NCBI RefSeq assembly: GCF_025150245.1 | Contig: NZ_CP102279.1 | Coordinates: 124,001 to 188,000, forward strand | Reading direction: 5' to 3' | From: Dorea formicigenerans | GTDB lineage: Bacteria; Bacillota; Clostridia; Lachnospirales; Lachnospiraceae | Length of the DNA: 64,000 bases | Shown: in pieces, positions 44,213-53,319 of the stretch | Numbering within the stretch: position 1 is the first letter of the stretch | How the letters are laid out: each line of letters starts with the position of its first letter | Program-made: the position numbers and the translations under genes | Notes under the pieces: generated by a model | Seen by the model: the letters and a program-made list of their open reading frames with translations, nothing else | Databases searched by the model: none | Told to the model about the DNA's origin: nothing

Positions 44213-46902
44213 GACCGAAAAAATTAAAACTATCTGCATTTGGACCGTATGCAGGTTGCGAGGAACTGGATATGGAAAGGCTTGGAACAGGTGGATTGTA
44301 TTTGATTACCGGAGATACAGGAGCAGGTAAAACGACAATTTTTGATGGTATTGTCTATGCATTATATGGTGCGGCCAGTGGTGAGAATCGGGAACCGGCA
44401 ATGCTTCGGTCAAAATATGCAGATGCGCAGGTTCCGACAGAGGTAGAACTTCTTTTTGAAAATGGGGGGCAGGAATATAAAGTCCGGAGAAATCCGGAGT
44501 ATGAACGGCCGGCAAAAAAAGGTGGAGGAATGACACTTCAGAGGTCAGAGGCCGAATTGACATATCCGGATGGCCGTGTAGTTACAAAACAAAAAGAAGT
44601 GAATAAAGCAATTATTGAAATTTTAGGTCTGAATCGAAATCAGTTTCTTCAAATCGCGATGATTGCACAGGGAGATTTTCAAAAATTATTACTGGCAGAT
44701 ACAAAAGAAAGACAGGGAATTTTCCGGGAGATTTTTAAGACAGGCGGTTATCAGATTTTACAGGAAAAATTGAAAGCGGAATCAGGTAAACTTTCGGATG
44801 AGCTGGAATTTGCAAGAAGAAGCGTAAATCAATATTTAGAAGGAGTGTTGGGAAAAGAAGAGATCAACTTTGCAAAACTTCCTATGGAAGAAGCAATTGC
44901 TGCGATAAAAGAATTGATAGGATTAGATCAGGAAGAAGCGGAAAATATAAATTGCAAGCTTCAGAATCTACAAAAAGAGTTGGAGCAGATACAAGAGCAT
45001 TTACAAAAAGCGCAGACGAGAGAGCAGACGATTCGTACGCTTGAATTGGCTGAAGCTGATTATATAAAGGTGCAGGAACAAGGTGAAAAAATTCAACAGG
45101 AGTGGGAAGGACAAAAGAAAAAGCAGGAAAATAGAGAGGAGCTGGAAGTAAAAATTGCTCAAATTCAGACACAGATATCGATTTATCAAGAACTAGAAGA
45201 AAAGAAAAAGAGAATAATAGAAAGAAAAAAATTTCTAAAAGAGGAGAAAGAAAGGTTACAAACGCAGGACATTGAAAGAGAAGAGTTACAAAAGCGTCTG
45301 AAGGATGATGAAAGTGAGAAAATACAATTGGAAAATGAGCCGGAACGGAAAACGGAATTACTGTTTCGAAAGGAAAAATTAGATTCTGAAAAAGAAGAAC
45401 TAAAACAGGTTGTGGAAAATACAAAGAAGTATCATTTACTTTGTGGAAAGCTTTCCGAGATTCAGGAGCAGTATGTGGATAAAGCTCAGATTGCAAAGGA
45501 AAGAAAGACAGAGTATGATCTCGCATATCAGACATTTTTAGATGGACAGGCAGGGGTGCTGGCAAAGCATTTAAAAGAAGGAGAAGCGTGCCCAGTGTGC
45601 GGCTCCAAAGAGCATCCTAAGAAAGCTTGTGGTACGGAATATATCCCGTCACAGAAGGAACTGGAAGAAGTTAAGCGAAAATGGGAACAGGCAAGGAATC
45701 AGATGGAGGCTTCCAGCCAGGAGGCGGCTGAACTATTGGGAAAAGTAAATGCTCAAAAAGAACGGGCGGCGGATCAGAAGCAGATTGAGGAGCAAGAAAA
45801 AAGACTCACAGATGAAGAATACAAACTTCAAGAACAAATGAAAAGTAATAAGAAAAAGGTTGAAAGATATCAATTACTCCAAAATCAGATTCAGAAGATA
45901 CAAGAGCAGATTACTACGAAACGTGAGGAACGAGAAAAAATATCTGGTCAGATTGCAGCTTTAAAAGCAGAGATAGATATGGAAAACAAACAGTTTGAAG
46001 AGCAACAGCAGAATCTTAGGTATGAAGACTGGAAACAGGCTGAGATAGAACTTCAGAACCTGCAGACAGTGAAAAGAAACAGCCGGGCGGAATATGAAGC
46101 AGCTCAGAAAAATCTGCAAAAATGGAATGGCGATATGCGAAAGCTAGAAGGGAAACTGGAGCAATGCAACAAGCAGCTTGAGAATCTCGGAGAATTTTTT
46201 GTGGAGCGCGAACAGGAAAAAAAGACAACATTAGTGGAACAAAGAGCTGATTATGAAAGAATGTTAAAAGAGCTTCAATTACGACTGGCGACAAATCAAA
46301 AAGCTCTTTTGAATATTGAACAGAAGTCGAAAGATATCATAGTTTTGGAACAAAAATGGGCGCTGGTGAAAGCACTGTCAAATACGGCAAATGGAAACAT
46401 TTCCGGGAAAGAAAAGATCATGCTGGAAACTTATGTTCAGATGGCGTACTTTGAACGGATTTTACAGCGGGCAAACGTAAGATTTATGGTTATGTCGGAG
46501 GGACAATATGAACTCGCAAGAAGTGTTGTGGCTGGAAATAATCGAAGCCAGAGTGGTCTGGAACTAGATGTCATTGATCATTATAATGGCACAAGACGAA
46601 GCGTTAAGACATTGTCTGGAGGAGAGTCTTTCAAAGCTTCGCTTTCATTAGCGCTAGGGCTTTCGGATGAAGTTCAGTCAAGAGCCGGAGGAATCCGTCT
46701 AGATACGATGTTTGTGGACGAAGGTTTTGGCTCGTTGGACGAAGAATCACTGGAGCAGGCAATAAAAGCGCTGGCTGGATTGACGGAAGGCAATAAACTT
46801 GTTGGAATTATTTCTCATGTAGGAGAATTGAAGGAAAGAATTGACAGACAAATTATAGTGACAAAGGAAAAAGCCGGAGGAAGTCGGGCGGAGATTATTT
46901 GA
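44209..46902 (+). CDS. sbcC: Nuclease SbcCD subunit C (SMC-like ATPase)
   Basis: An 897-residue SMC/Rad50-type ATPase. Walker A is 'GDTGAGKTTIFDGI' at the N-terminus. Two long coiled coils flank a zinc hook 'CPVCGSKEHPKK' near residue 463, and the C-terminus has the signature 'LSGGESFKASL' and Walker B 'MFVDEGFGSLDEE'. The coiled coils are shorter than in E. coli SbcC (1,048 residues), normal for Firmicutes. It starts with TTG behind GGGAGGA. It embraces DNA and controls SbcD nuclease activity. Confidence 0.95.
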   Translation: MRPKKLKLSAFGPYAGCEELDMERLGTGGLYLITGDTGAGKTTIFDGIVYALYGAASGENREPAMLRSKYADAQVPTEVELLFENGGQEYKVRRNPEYERPAKKGGGMTLQRSEAELTYPDGRVVTKQKEVNKAIIEILGLNRNQFLQIAMIAQGDFQKLLLADTKERQGIFREIFKTGGYQILQEKLKAESGKLSDELEFARRSVNQYLEGVLGKEEINFAKLPMEEAIAAIKELIGLDQEEAENINCKLQNLQKELEQIQEHLQKAQTREQTIRTLELAEADYIKVQEQGEKIQQEWEGQKKKQENREELEVKIAQIQTQISIYQELEEKKKRIIERKKFLKEEKERLQTQDIEREELQKRLKDDESEKIQLENEPERKTELLFRKEKLDSEKEELKQVVENTKKYHLLCGKLSEIQEQYVDKAQIAKERKTEYDLAYQTFLDGQAGVLAKHLKEGEACPVCGSKEHPKKACGTEYIPSQKELEEVKRKWEQARNQMEASSQEAAELLGKVNAQKERAADQKQIEEQEKRLTDEEYKLQEQMKSNKKKVERYQLLQNQIQKIQEQITTKREEREKISGQIAALKAEIDMENKQFEEQQQNLRYEDWKQAEIELQNLQTVKRNSRAEYEAAQKNLQKWNGDMRKLEGKLEQCNKQLENLGEFFVEREQEKKTTLVEQRADYERMLKELQLRLATNQKALLNIEQKSKDIIVLEQKWALVKALSNTANGNISGKEKIMLETYVQMAYFERILQRANVRFMVMSEGQYELARSVVAGNNRSQSGLELDVIDHYNGTRRSVKTLSGGESFKASLSLALGLSDEVQSRAGGIRLDTMFVDEGFGSLDEESLEQAIKALAGLTEGNKLVGIISHVGELKERIDRQIIVTKEKAGGSRAEII

Positions 46903-46998
46903 AAGGAAATTGCTCAATCGTTTTGCAAAGAAAGAAGGTTGTTTGGTTCTATAAATTGAGGTAAGATAGATGTAACAACATGCGAGGGAGGCAAAGTG

Positions 46999-48456
46999 AT
47001 GTTATATATTGGCGTTGATCTTGGAACTTCAGCGGTAAAATTGTTAATGATGGATGAAAACGGCAATATTCAGAAAATTGTATCAAAAGAATATCCATTA
47101 TATTTTCCATACCCGGGCTGGTCAGAACAGAATCCACAGGATTGGTTTGCGCAGTCAATGGAAGGAATAAAAGAACTGACATCTGAATGCGATAAGAGTC
47201 AGGTGGCTGGCATCAGTTTTGGCGGACAGATGCATGGGCTGGTAGCACTGGATAAAGACGATCAGGTAATTCGTCCGGCAATTTTATGGAATGACGGAAG
47301 AACTGCAAAAGAGACTGACTATTTGAATCAGGTCATCGGAAAGGATAAATTATCCGAGTATACAGCGAATATTGCATTTGCAGGCTTTACAGCGCCAAAG
47401 ATTCTCTGGATGAAGGAAAATGAACCGGAAAATTATAAAAAAATCGCAAAGATTATGCTGCCAAAAGATTATCTGGCTTACCGGCTTTCAGGTTCGTTTT
47501 GTACAGATATGTCAGATGCTTCGGGAATGCTTCTCATGGATGTGGAAAACAGATGTTGGTCAAAAGAAATGTTAGATATATGTGGTATTACAGAAGAACA
47601 GTTGCCAAAATTGCATGAAAGTTACGAAGTAGTAGGAACTTTACGGCCGGAAATCGCAGAAGAACTGAGATTTTCAGAAAATGTAAAGGTAATCGCAGGT
47701 GCTGGAGACAACGCAGCAGCGGCAGTCGGCACAGGAACGGTCGGAAACGGAAGATGTAACATTTCCCTTGGAACATCAGGAACAATCTTTATCTCCAGTG
47801 AAAAATTCGGAGTAGATAAGCATAATGCCCTTCATTCATTTGCGCACGCAGACGGACACTATCATTTGATGGGCTGTATGCTGAGCGCGGCGTCCTGTAA
47901 TAAGTGGTGGAATGAAGAAATTCTCGGAACAAAAGATTATGCCGCAGAGCAGACGGACATAAAAAATCTTGGAGAAAACAGAGTTTTTTATCTTCCATAT
48001 CTGATGGGAGAACGATCTCCACATAATGACCCAGACGCGAGAGCCATGTTTATCGGTATGTCCATGGACACAACAAGGGCAGACATGACACAGGCAGTGT
48101 TGGAAGGCGTAGCATTTGGGCTTCGCGATTCTCTGGAAGTGGCAAGAAGTCTTGGTATTCAGATTGACCGGACAAAGATCTGCGGTGGTGGTGTAAAAAG
48201 CCCACTGTGGAGAAAAATTATTGCAAATGTCATGAACTTAAAAGTAGATGTGATTGAAAGCGAAGAAGGTCCGGCACTTGGCGGTGCAATGCTGGCAGCA
48301 GTTGGATGTGGAGAATATCCAGATGTAGAAACGATTGCCGAAAAGCTTGTAAAAGTTGTGGATACAATTGAACCGGAACCAGAACTTGTAGCGAAATACG
48401 AAGAACGGTATCAGCAGTTCAGAAAATTGTATCCGGCAGTGAAAGGGTTGTTCTAG
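46999..48456 (+). CDS. xylB: Xylulokinase
   Basis: A 485-residue FGGY kinase. 'IGVDLGTSAVKLLMM' is the N-terminal phosphate loop, 'ISFGGQMHGLVALD' and 'ILWNDGRT' are diagnostic of xylulokinase, the catalytic Asp lies in 'AGAGDNAAAAVGTG', and 'GGGVKSPLWRKI' is the adenosine loop. It phosphorylates D-xylulose to enter the pentose phosphate pathway. GGGAGG precedes the ATG. No xylA or xylose transporter is adjacent; rpiB for the same pathway lies 1 kb away but in a different unit. Confidence 0.93.
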   Translation: MLYIGVDLGTSAVKLLMMDENGNIQKIVSKEYPLYFPYPGWSEQNPQDWFAQSMEGIKELTSECDKSQVAGISFGGQMHGLVALDKDDQVIRPAILWNDGRTAKETDYLNQVIGKDKLSEYTANIAFAGFTAPKILWMKENEPENYKKIAKIMLPKDYLAYRLSGSFCTDMSDASGMLLMDVENRCWSKEMLDICGITEEQLPKLHESYEVVGTLRPEIAEELRFSENVKVIAGAGDNAAAAVGTGTVGNGRCNISLGTSGTIFISSEKFGVDKHNALHSFAHADGHYHLMGCMLSAASCNKWWNEEILGTKDYAAEQTDIKNLGENRVFYLPYLMGERSPHNDPDARAMFIGMSMDTTRADMTQAVLEGVAFGLRDSLEVARSLGIQIDRTKICGGGVKSPLWRKIIANVMNLKVDVIESEEGPALGGAMLAAVGCGEYPDVETIAEKLVKVVDTIEPEPELVAKYEERYQQFRKLYPAVKGLF

Positions 48457-48469
48457 ATAAATTCATTGT

Positions 48470-49252
48470 TTATAGTGTTTGAAGAAATTCCCGCAACGTT
48501 TTCTCGACAGAATCTGTCGTATGTGTTGCGTAATCAGCAACGCCGGTGGCAGCAGTCGTCATGGCATAGCTTGTGTTGGACAGCTGCAACATTTCCAGAT
48601 CATTGTACTGATCTCCGAATGTGATACCATTCTTTGGATCCATGCCAAGGGAAGATACGATATTGGAAAGAGCAGAACCCTTGTTGGCATTCGGTGCAAT
48701 GAAATCAATCCAGATATTTCCAGAGGTCACAATCTTGATCCGATCAGCGAAACGCTCTTGAAAATAGGCGCGAAGACGTTTTTCAGTTCCGTCAAAATCA
48801 CATACGGCGATTTTGATAAAAGGTTCTTTGATATCACGTACATTTTGGACAACGTCCATGTCATAACCAACATCGTTACGGATATGATCGATGTAGTCAG
48901 AATCTTGTGAGTCGGTATATCCGGTTCGGGCTGTAGAAATTAAAGTGTGGCAATGACCATATTCTTTTGCAGCGTCTGCGATTTCGTAGATAAGACCAGT
49001 ATCAATATGTCCTAATGAGACGATCTTGCCATCATGTACACACATAGATCCATTTTCTGCAACATAGGAGATATCATCCTTCACAGGGGCGAATAGACGT
49101 TGGAGATTTTTGTACTGGCGGCCGCTGGCTGCAATAAAATGTATCCCATGTTCTTTTAGCTGGCGGATAATGTCAAACAATTCTGGATTCAGAGTGGTTG
49201 CGTGACCATGAAGTAAAGTTCCGTCTACATCGCTGGCAATATATTGTATCAT
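48470..49252 (-). CDS. HAD superfamily phosphatase, Cof type
   Basis: A 260-residue haloacid dehalogenase-type hydrolase, class IIB. Motif I 'ASDVDGTLLHG' holds the nucleophilic Asp; motif II is 'AASGRQY', motif III is the Lys in 'NKGSALSNI' and motif IV is 'ITFGDQYNDLEML'. It dephosphorylates sugar phosphates or nucleotides; the substrate cannot be read. Reading leftward, AAAGGAACT precedes the ATG at 49252, ruling out the longer frame to 49294. It converges on xylB with 13 bases between stops. Confidence 0.92.
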   Translation of the reverse strand: MIQYIASDVDGTLLHGHATTLNPELFDIIRQLKEHGIHFIAASGRQYKNLQRLFAPVKDDISYVAENGSMCVHDGKIVSLGHIDTGLIYEIADAAKEYGHCHTLISTARTGYTDSQDSDYIDHIRNDVGYDMDVVQNVRDIKEPFIKIAVCDFDGTEKRLRAYFQERFADRIKIVTSGNIWIDFIAPNANKGSALSNIVSSLGMDPKNGITFGDQYNDLEMLQLSNTSYAMTTAATGVADYATHTTDSVEKTLREFLQTL

Positions 49253-49445
49253 AATAGTTCCTTTCTTTCTGAGCTGTAAGATGATTAAAGTCAAGCACTT
49301 GCTTAAAAGTAAGCTTGTGTAAAAAATCTTATGTTATCTTTCTGTATTAATTGATGTACCTGTGTTGATAATAGAAATCTTATCTATTATAATATAAAAA
49401 GGCGTCAAAGAAAAGACGACAATGAAAAGAGGAGGCTATAACGTC

Positions 49446-49886
49446 ATGAAAATCGGAATTGGTAATGATCATGCAGCAGTAGACATGAAGAATCAGGTAG
49501 TAGAGTACCTGGAAGGAAAAGGATATGAAGTTGTGAACTTTGGTACAGATACATATGAGAGCTGTAATTATCCAGAGTACGGCGAGAAAGTTGGACGAGC
49601 TGTTGCAGCAGGAGATGTAGATCTTGGTATCCTGATCTGTGGTACAGGAGTTGGAATCTCTTTGGCAGCAAATAAAGTAAAAGGTGTTCGTGCAGTTGTT
49701 TGCTCAGAGCCATATTCTGCAAAACTTTCCAGACAGCATAACAATACCAATATTCTGGCATTCGGTGCCCGTGTAATCGGAATTGAGCTTGCAAAGATGA
49801 TCATCGATGAGTGGTTAAATGCAGAATTCGAAGGCGGAAGACACCAGACCAGAGTAGATATGATTACAGCAATTGAGAATAAATAA
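49446..49886 (+). CDS. rpiB: Ribose-5-phosphate isomerase B
   Basis: A 146-residue RpiB/LacAB family enzyme interconverting ribose 5-phosphate and ribulose 5-phosphate. Key elements: 'GNDHAAVDMKN' (phosphate contact His), 'LICGTGVGISLAANK' (anion hole; the catalytic Cys is in 'ILICGTG') and 'RQHNNTNILAFGARV'. AGGAGG lies 11 bases before ATG 49446; the ATG at 49422 precedes that site. Single gene followed by a terminator. Confidence 0.94.
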   Translation: MKIGIGNDHAAVDMKNQVVEYLEGKGYEVVNFGTDTYESCNYPEYGEKVGRAVAAGDVDLGILICGTGVGISLAANKVKGVRAVVCSEPYSAKLSRQHNNTNILAFGARVIGIELAKMIIDEWLNAEFEGGRHQTRVDMITAIENK

Positions 49887-49920
49887 GCAAAAAATAATCA
49901 GTAAAAATAATCAGTAAACA

Positions 49921-49967
49921 AAACTGTTGCTTTGTGAAGGATAATCTGACGAAGCAGCAGTTTTTTT
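49921..49967 (+). terminator. Terminator of rpiB
   Basis: AAACTGTTGCTT / AAGCAGCAGTTT stem (wobbles included) followed by seven T residues. Confidence 0.85.
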
Positions 49968-50103
49968 GTTGCCAAGCATGCGACAAAAAGGTCCGGTGGA
50001 CCTTTTTTAGCGCTATAAAAGTATTCGAAGGAAATTGCTAGTGAAAGTTTATCTGTGCAGAAATTTTTTTGGAAATCTGTACATTTCCACATTTTAGAAA
50101 AAT

Positions 50104-50132
50104 CACCTATCTGATTTTTGAGTCATACTATA
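50104..50132 (+). promoter_or_regulatory. SigK-like sporulation promoter before amidase gene
   Basis: CAC (50104-50106), 17-base spacer and CATACTATA (50124-50132) fit the sigma-K/E pattern (AC, 16-17 bases, CATAnnnTA). A TATAAT overlaps the same spot (50129-50134), but no matching -35 TTGACA-like box is seen. Confidence 0.5.
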
Positions 50133-50158
50133 ATATAAAAAGATTTTGAGGAATAAAT

Positions 50159-50941
50159 ATGCCATATTCTATGATGTTAGATAGTGGTCACGGGGGAAGT
50201 GATCCTGGAGCAGTTTATCGGGGGCGCCGTGAAAAAGATGATACATTAAGGCTGACGCTTACAGTGGGAGAGATTCTTCAGGAAAATGGAATTGAGGTAC
50301 TTTACACCAGGACAACAGATGTGTATTTGTCCCCATATGAGCGGGCGGTAGAGGCAAATCAGGCAGGAGTGGATTTTTTCCTGTCGATCCATCGAAACTC
50401 TTATCCGACAGATAATGAAGTAATGGGAGTGGAAAGTCTGATCTATGATTTGTCTGGACTTAAATATCAGATGGCGCAGGAAATCAATGAACAATTGGAG
50501 ACGGTGGGGTTTGTAGATCTGGGGGTGAAAGCAAGACCGAATCTTGTAGTGTTGAAGCGGACACGGATGCCAGCTGTACTTGTAGAGGCTGGATTTATCA
50601 ATTCAGATACGGATAATGAATTATTTGATTCTAATTTTCAGGATATTGCACAGGCAATTGCAACAGGAGTCCTGGATACATTGGAAAATGCCGGAGTTCT
50701 GAAAGAACCGGAAACGCTGGTGGAACAGACGAAGTACCGTATTCAGGTCGGACTGTTCCGGAACCGGAACAATGCAGCGAGGCAGCAGGAAACACTGGAA
50801 GACCGTGGATTTCCGGCATATATAGATCAATGGAAACAATATTACCGGGTGATTTCCGGAGAATATGATATGCTGGACGAAGCAGTGGCGGCACAGAGAA
50901 GACTTAAGAGAGCCGGATTTGAGACGCTCTTGATACAATAA
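50159..50941 (+). CDS. N-acetylmuramoyl-L-alanine amidase with SPOR domain, CwlC-like
   Basis: A 260-residue protein. Residues 1-180 are an Amidase_3 domain with zinc ligands His11 ('SGHGG'), Glu25 and His78 ('LSIHRNS') and the catalytic Glu in 'VLVEAGFINS'. Residues ~190-260 are a SPOR domain ('YRIQVGLFRNRNNAARQ', 'YYRVISGEY'). It has no signal peptide. The same architecture, length and lack of signal are found in Bacillus CwlC, a mother-cell autolysin made late in sporulation. The promoter-like sequence fits that role. Inference: a spore-release lysin. Confidence 0.88.
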   Translation: MPYSMMLDSGHGGSDPGAVYRGRREKDDTLRLTLTVGEILQENGIEVLYTRTTDVYLSPYERAVEANQAGVDFFLSIHRNSYPTDNEVMGVESLIYDLSGLKYQMAQEINEQLETVGFVDLGVKARPNLVVLKRTRMPAVLVEAGFINSDTDNELFDSNFQDIAQAIATGVLDTLENAGVLKEPETLVEQTKYRIQVGLFRNRNNAARQQETLEDRGFPAYIDQWKQYYRVISGEYDMLDEAVAAQRRLKRAGFETLLIQ

Positions 50942-50943
50942 TC

Positions 50944-51063
50944 ATTCAGGTACTCGCTTTGAGCCAACGCCCAGACTAAAATTGTTCAGGTGCTCATTCA
51001 GAGCCAGCCTCCCAACTAAAATTATTCAGATACTCGCCCAGAGCCCAACGTCCCAACTAAAAA
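50944..51063. repeat. Three 40-bp tandem repeats
   Basis: Copies at 50944-50983, 50984-51023 and 51024-51063, each of the form (A/G)TTCAG(G/A)T(A)CTC....GAGCC.. CCCA(A/G)ACTAAAA. They are exactly 40 bases apart and diverged at several places. No ORF fits. Confidence 0.85.
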
Positions 51064-51088
51064 GCAGTTGTGATGTGTGGCGTATCCG

Positions 51089-51172
51089 CCAGATAGAATT
51101 TTAAAAACAACTTTAAAAATGTAATTATTTTACAGTTGTTTTATAAAATTCTGCCTGGCTCTGAACGAGTAC
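51089..51172. other. Long hairpin with inverted copy of the 40-bp repeat core
   Basis: Arms 51089-51112 and 51134-51158 (CCAGATAGAATTTTAAAAAC.. with its complement) form a ~24-bp imperfect stem. Directly after it, 51157-51172 (GGCTCTGAACGAGTAC) is the reverse complement of the repeat core GTACTCG-TTCAGAGCC. The whole 50.94-51.18 kb stretch therefore folds back on itself. Possible untranslated RNA or relic element. Confidence 0.6.
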
Positions 51173-51292
51173 ATTTTACAAAGATTTAGCATTTCTCTGT
51201 AAACTGATTTAACATGCAGTTCCTATAATGTACATGAAGAAAAGAAAGAGATGGTGCGGACCACATGAAGATGTGAGAGCATCTAAGATATC

Positions 51293-51350
51293 AGAGGTGC
51301 GCAGTAGAAGTATGTCATGCAATTGCATGACGTGCACCTCGCAGCAAGAA
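51293..51350. repeat. 58-bp dispersed hairpin repeat, copy 1
   Basis: Identical at 57 of 58 positions to 58785-58842. GAGGTGCGC pairs with GTGCACCTC, and inside lies the perfect palindrome GTCATGCAATTGCATGAC. Intergenic, upstream of a small membrane protein gene. Confidence 0.9.
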
Positions 51351-51397
51351 TGCCGAGGCATTCTTGAAAGTTGTTTCATATGCAGGGAGGAATGAAT

Positions 51398-51655
51398 ATG
51401 AGATTTTTATGGGAAATGACAGGAAAAATATTTGGAGCGGAAACACAGGACGGAACATTTTTATCAGCAAATGTATTGCTGTGGAGTGTTACAACATTTA
51501 TAGTTGGAATGTTCTTCTGCACGGCAATCGGAAAAATTGCATTGATTGACTGTATAGCAAATGTAATGTGTGTTGCTGTTTATGCCGGAGTGATCGGCGG
51601 AGTGATCGGTGGATTTTTATTCCTGATACACAGACATAACGGGAAACAGTTATAA
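51398..51655 (+). CDS. Small two-helix membrane protein
   Basis: An 85-residue protein with two hydrophobic segments: about residues 24-46 ('NVLLWSVTTFIVGMFFC') and 53-78 ('ANVMCVAVYAGVIGGVIGGF'), the second with Gly-Gly packing motifs. No family recognised. Start: GGGAGG at 51385-51390 is seven bases from ATG 51398; ATG 51392 is too close to be used. It lies alone between the hairpin repeat and a terminator. Confidence 0.65.
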   Translation: MRFLWEMTGKIFGAETQDGTFLSANVLLWSVTTFIVGMFFCTAIGKIALIDCIANVMCVAVYAGVIGGVIGGFLFLIHRHNGKQL

Positions 51656-51711
51656 GAGTTAAAAATTATAGAGGCTTAATAGAAGATATTTTGAATTACA
51701 TTAAATGCTAT

Positions 51712-51763
51712 AAAGAAAAGGCATGTTCTGAAATGAATTTTTAAGAACTTGCCTTTTCTTTTT
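51712..51763 (+). terminator. Terminator of small membrane protein gene
   Basis: AAAGAAAAGGCA..GTTCT / AGAAC..TGCCTTTTCTTT imperfect stem ending in a T-rich run. Confidence 0.75.
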
Positions 51764-51820
51764 AATTATTATGCATCTACAAAAACTGTTCGGAACAGAA
51801 TTTGTAGATATGTTTACTTA

Positions 51821-53107
51821 TTATTCATCAAAATCCTCATCGGACGCTGTCTTCTCCGGCAGGTATACATGAACCTGTTCAATCCGATTCTTATCCAAAG
51901 ATTCGACAACTAGACGGATACCGTCTTCCGTTGTAATAGAATCTCCAAGTTCCGGAAGCCGGTCCAGATGCTCGATGATAAATCCACCGAGGGAATCATA
52001 TTCTTCGGATTCCAGATTCAGTTCCAGACGGTCATTGAAGTCGTCCAGATTGACAGAGCCTTCTACCAGATATTCTTTGTCAGAAATTTTGTGAACAAAA
52101 TCTTCTTCATTCTCGTCATATTCGTCATGAATTTCACCGACAATTTCTTCCAAGATATCTTCCAGTGTGATCAAACCGGAAGTTTCACCATATTCATCCA
52201 GAACAATTGCAATATTAAAGGATGCCTGACGCATCTCCACAAGAAGTTCGGAAATATTCTTATACTCATAAGTAAAATAAGCTTCTCGCATAATATCCCG
52301 GATATGGAATTCTTTTGTGTTTCCGTAATCGTAAAGCAACAAGTCCTTCATGTTAATTGTACCGATCACATTGTCGGTCGTATCTTCATAAATCGGCAGC
52401 CTTGTGAATTTATCTTCACGGAAAATGTCAATCAGCTCTTCATATGTGCAGTTTACATCTGCAAATGTTACGTGAACGCGGGGAACCATAACATCTTTTG
52501 CTTTTGCATCCCCGAGATCTACCACATTGTAAATCATTTCTTTCTCTTCAGATTCGATAACTCCGTCTTCATGGCTGACATTTACAATTGTACGAAGCTC
52601 GTTCTCGGTCATGGCGCGTTTGTGGTCGTTCGGATCTACACGTAAGATGAAAAGAACAACGTTGGTCAGACCATTGATAATGAAGATGAACGGTGTCATG
52701 ATCTTCATAAATATATGGATGATTTGTGCGTATGCCAGAGATACTTTCTCGGCGTGGATAGTAGCCATTGTCTTCGGTGTAATCTCACCGAAAAGCAGAA
52801 TCGCTACAGTTAAAATTCCGTTAGCGATTGCGACCAAGGAGCCTCCGAGACTGTAAGCCAGGGTTGTGGTCAGTGATGCAGCAGAAAGGTTCACGATGTT
52901 ATTACCGATTAGTATAGCGGTCAGCATCTTTGAAGAATCATCCGTAATCTTTAATACAATTTTTGCGTTTTTGTTGCCTTCATCGGCAAGGTTGCGGATT
53001 CGAATTCGGTTTACTGTTGTAAGTGCAGTCTCCGCAGAAGAAAAGAAAGCAGATAGTGCTAACAGTACAATCAGTACAATAAATAGTATAGTATCATTCG
53101 AGTCCAA
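51821..53107 (-). CDS. CNNM/CorC (hemolysin C-like) family transporter
   Basis: A 428-residue protein with an N-terminal DUF21/CNNM membrane domain (three to four helices, 'LALSAFFSSAETALTTVNR' is the signature), a tandem CBS domain pair (around 'VMVPRVHVTFADV' and 'IRDIMREAYFTYE'), and a C-terminal CorC_HlyC domain. Family members are linked to Mg2+ or Co2+ efflux; hemolysis is an outdated label. Reading leftward, AAAGGAGTG precedes TTG at 53107, the preferred start. Longer frames add 35 residues not typical of the family. Confidence 0.88.
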   Translation of the reverse strand: MDSNDTILFIVLIVLLALSAFFSSAETALTTVNRIRIRNLADEGNKNAKIVLKITDDSSKMLTAILIGNNIVNLSAASLTTTLAYSLGGSLVAIANGILTVAILLFGEITPKTMATIHAEKVSLAYAQIIHIFMKIMTPFIFIINGLTNVVLFILRVDPNDHKRAMTENELRTIVNVSHEDGVIESEEKEMIYNVVDLGDAKAKDVMVPRVHVTFADVNCTYEELIDIFREDKFTRLPIYEDTTDNVIGTINMKDLLLYDYGNTKEFHIRDIMREAYFTYEYKNISELLVEMRQASFNIAIVLDEYGETSGLITLEDILEEIVGEIHDEYDENEEDFVHKISDKEYLVEGSVNLDDFNDRLELNLESEEYDSLGGFIIEHLDRLPELGDSITTEDGIRLVVESLDKNRIEQVHVYLPEKTASDEDFDE

Positions 53108-53319
53108 TGATAAATCACTCCTTTTTGATAATTGTGTAATTAAGAGTAATATACAGCATTTACGGAGATTTTGCAAGAAGAAAGGAAGTATCGGAGAACG
53201 TAAATGAGACAAGATGCCTAAAGTGTATCGGTAAACATTGAACTTGTGGCTTTTTTATTGTATGATAAGAATATTCTTTGCGGTGCTTAGAATAACTTTC
53301 AGTATAGGAGCAGATTTTT

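Noticed and set aside
44882-45565. 227-codon minus-strand frame
   Set aside because: Antisense to the coiled-coil region of sbcC; Leu/Phe/Pro-rich composition is the complement of Glu/Lys-rich coding.
50129-50134. Sigma-A promoter for the CwlC-like gene
   Set aside because: TATAAT is present but no TTGACA-like hexamer lies 16-18 bases upstream; the SigK-type reading fits better.
50944-51063. CRISPR array
   Set aside because: The 40-bp units are contiguous with no unique spacers, and no cas genes are present.
51968-52645. 225-codon open frame on the plus strand
   Set aside because: Antisense to the CNNM/CorC gene; the translation is Phe/Ile/Cys-rich shadow sequence.
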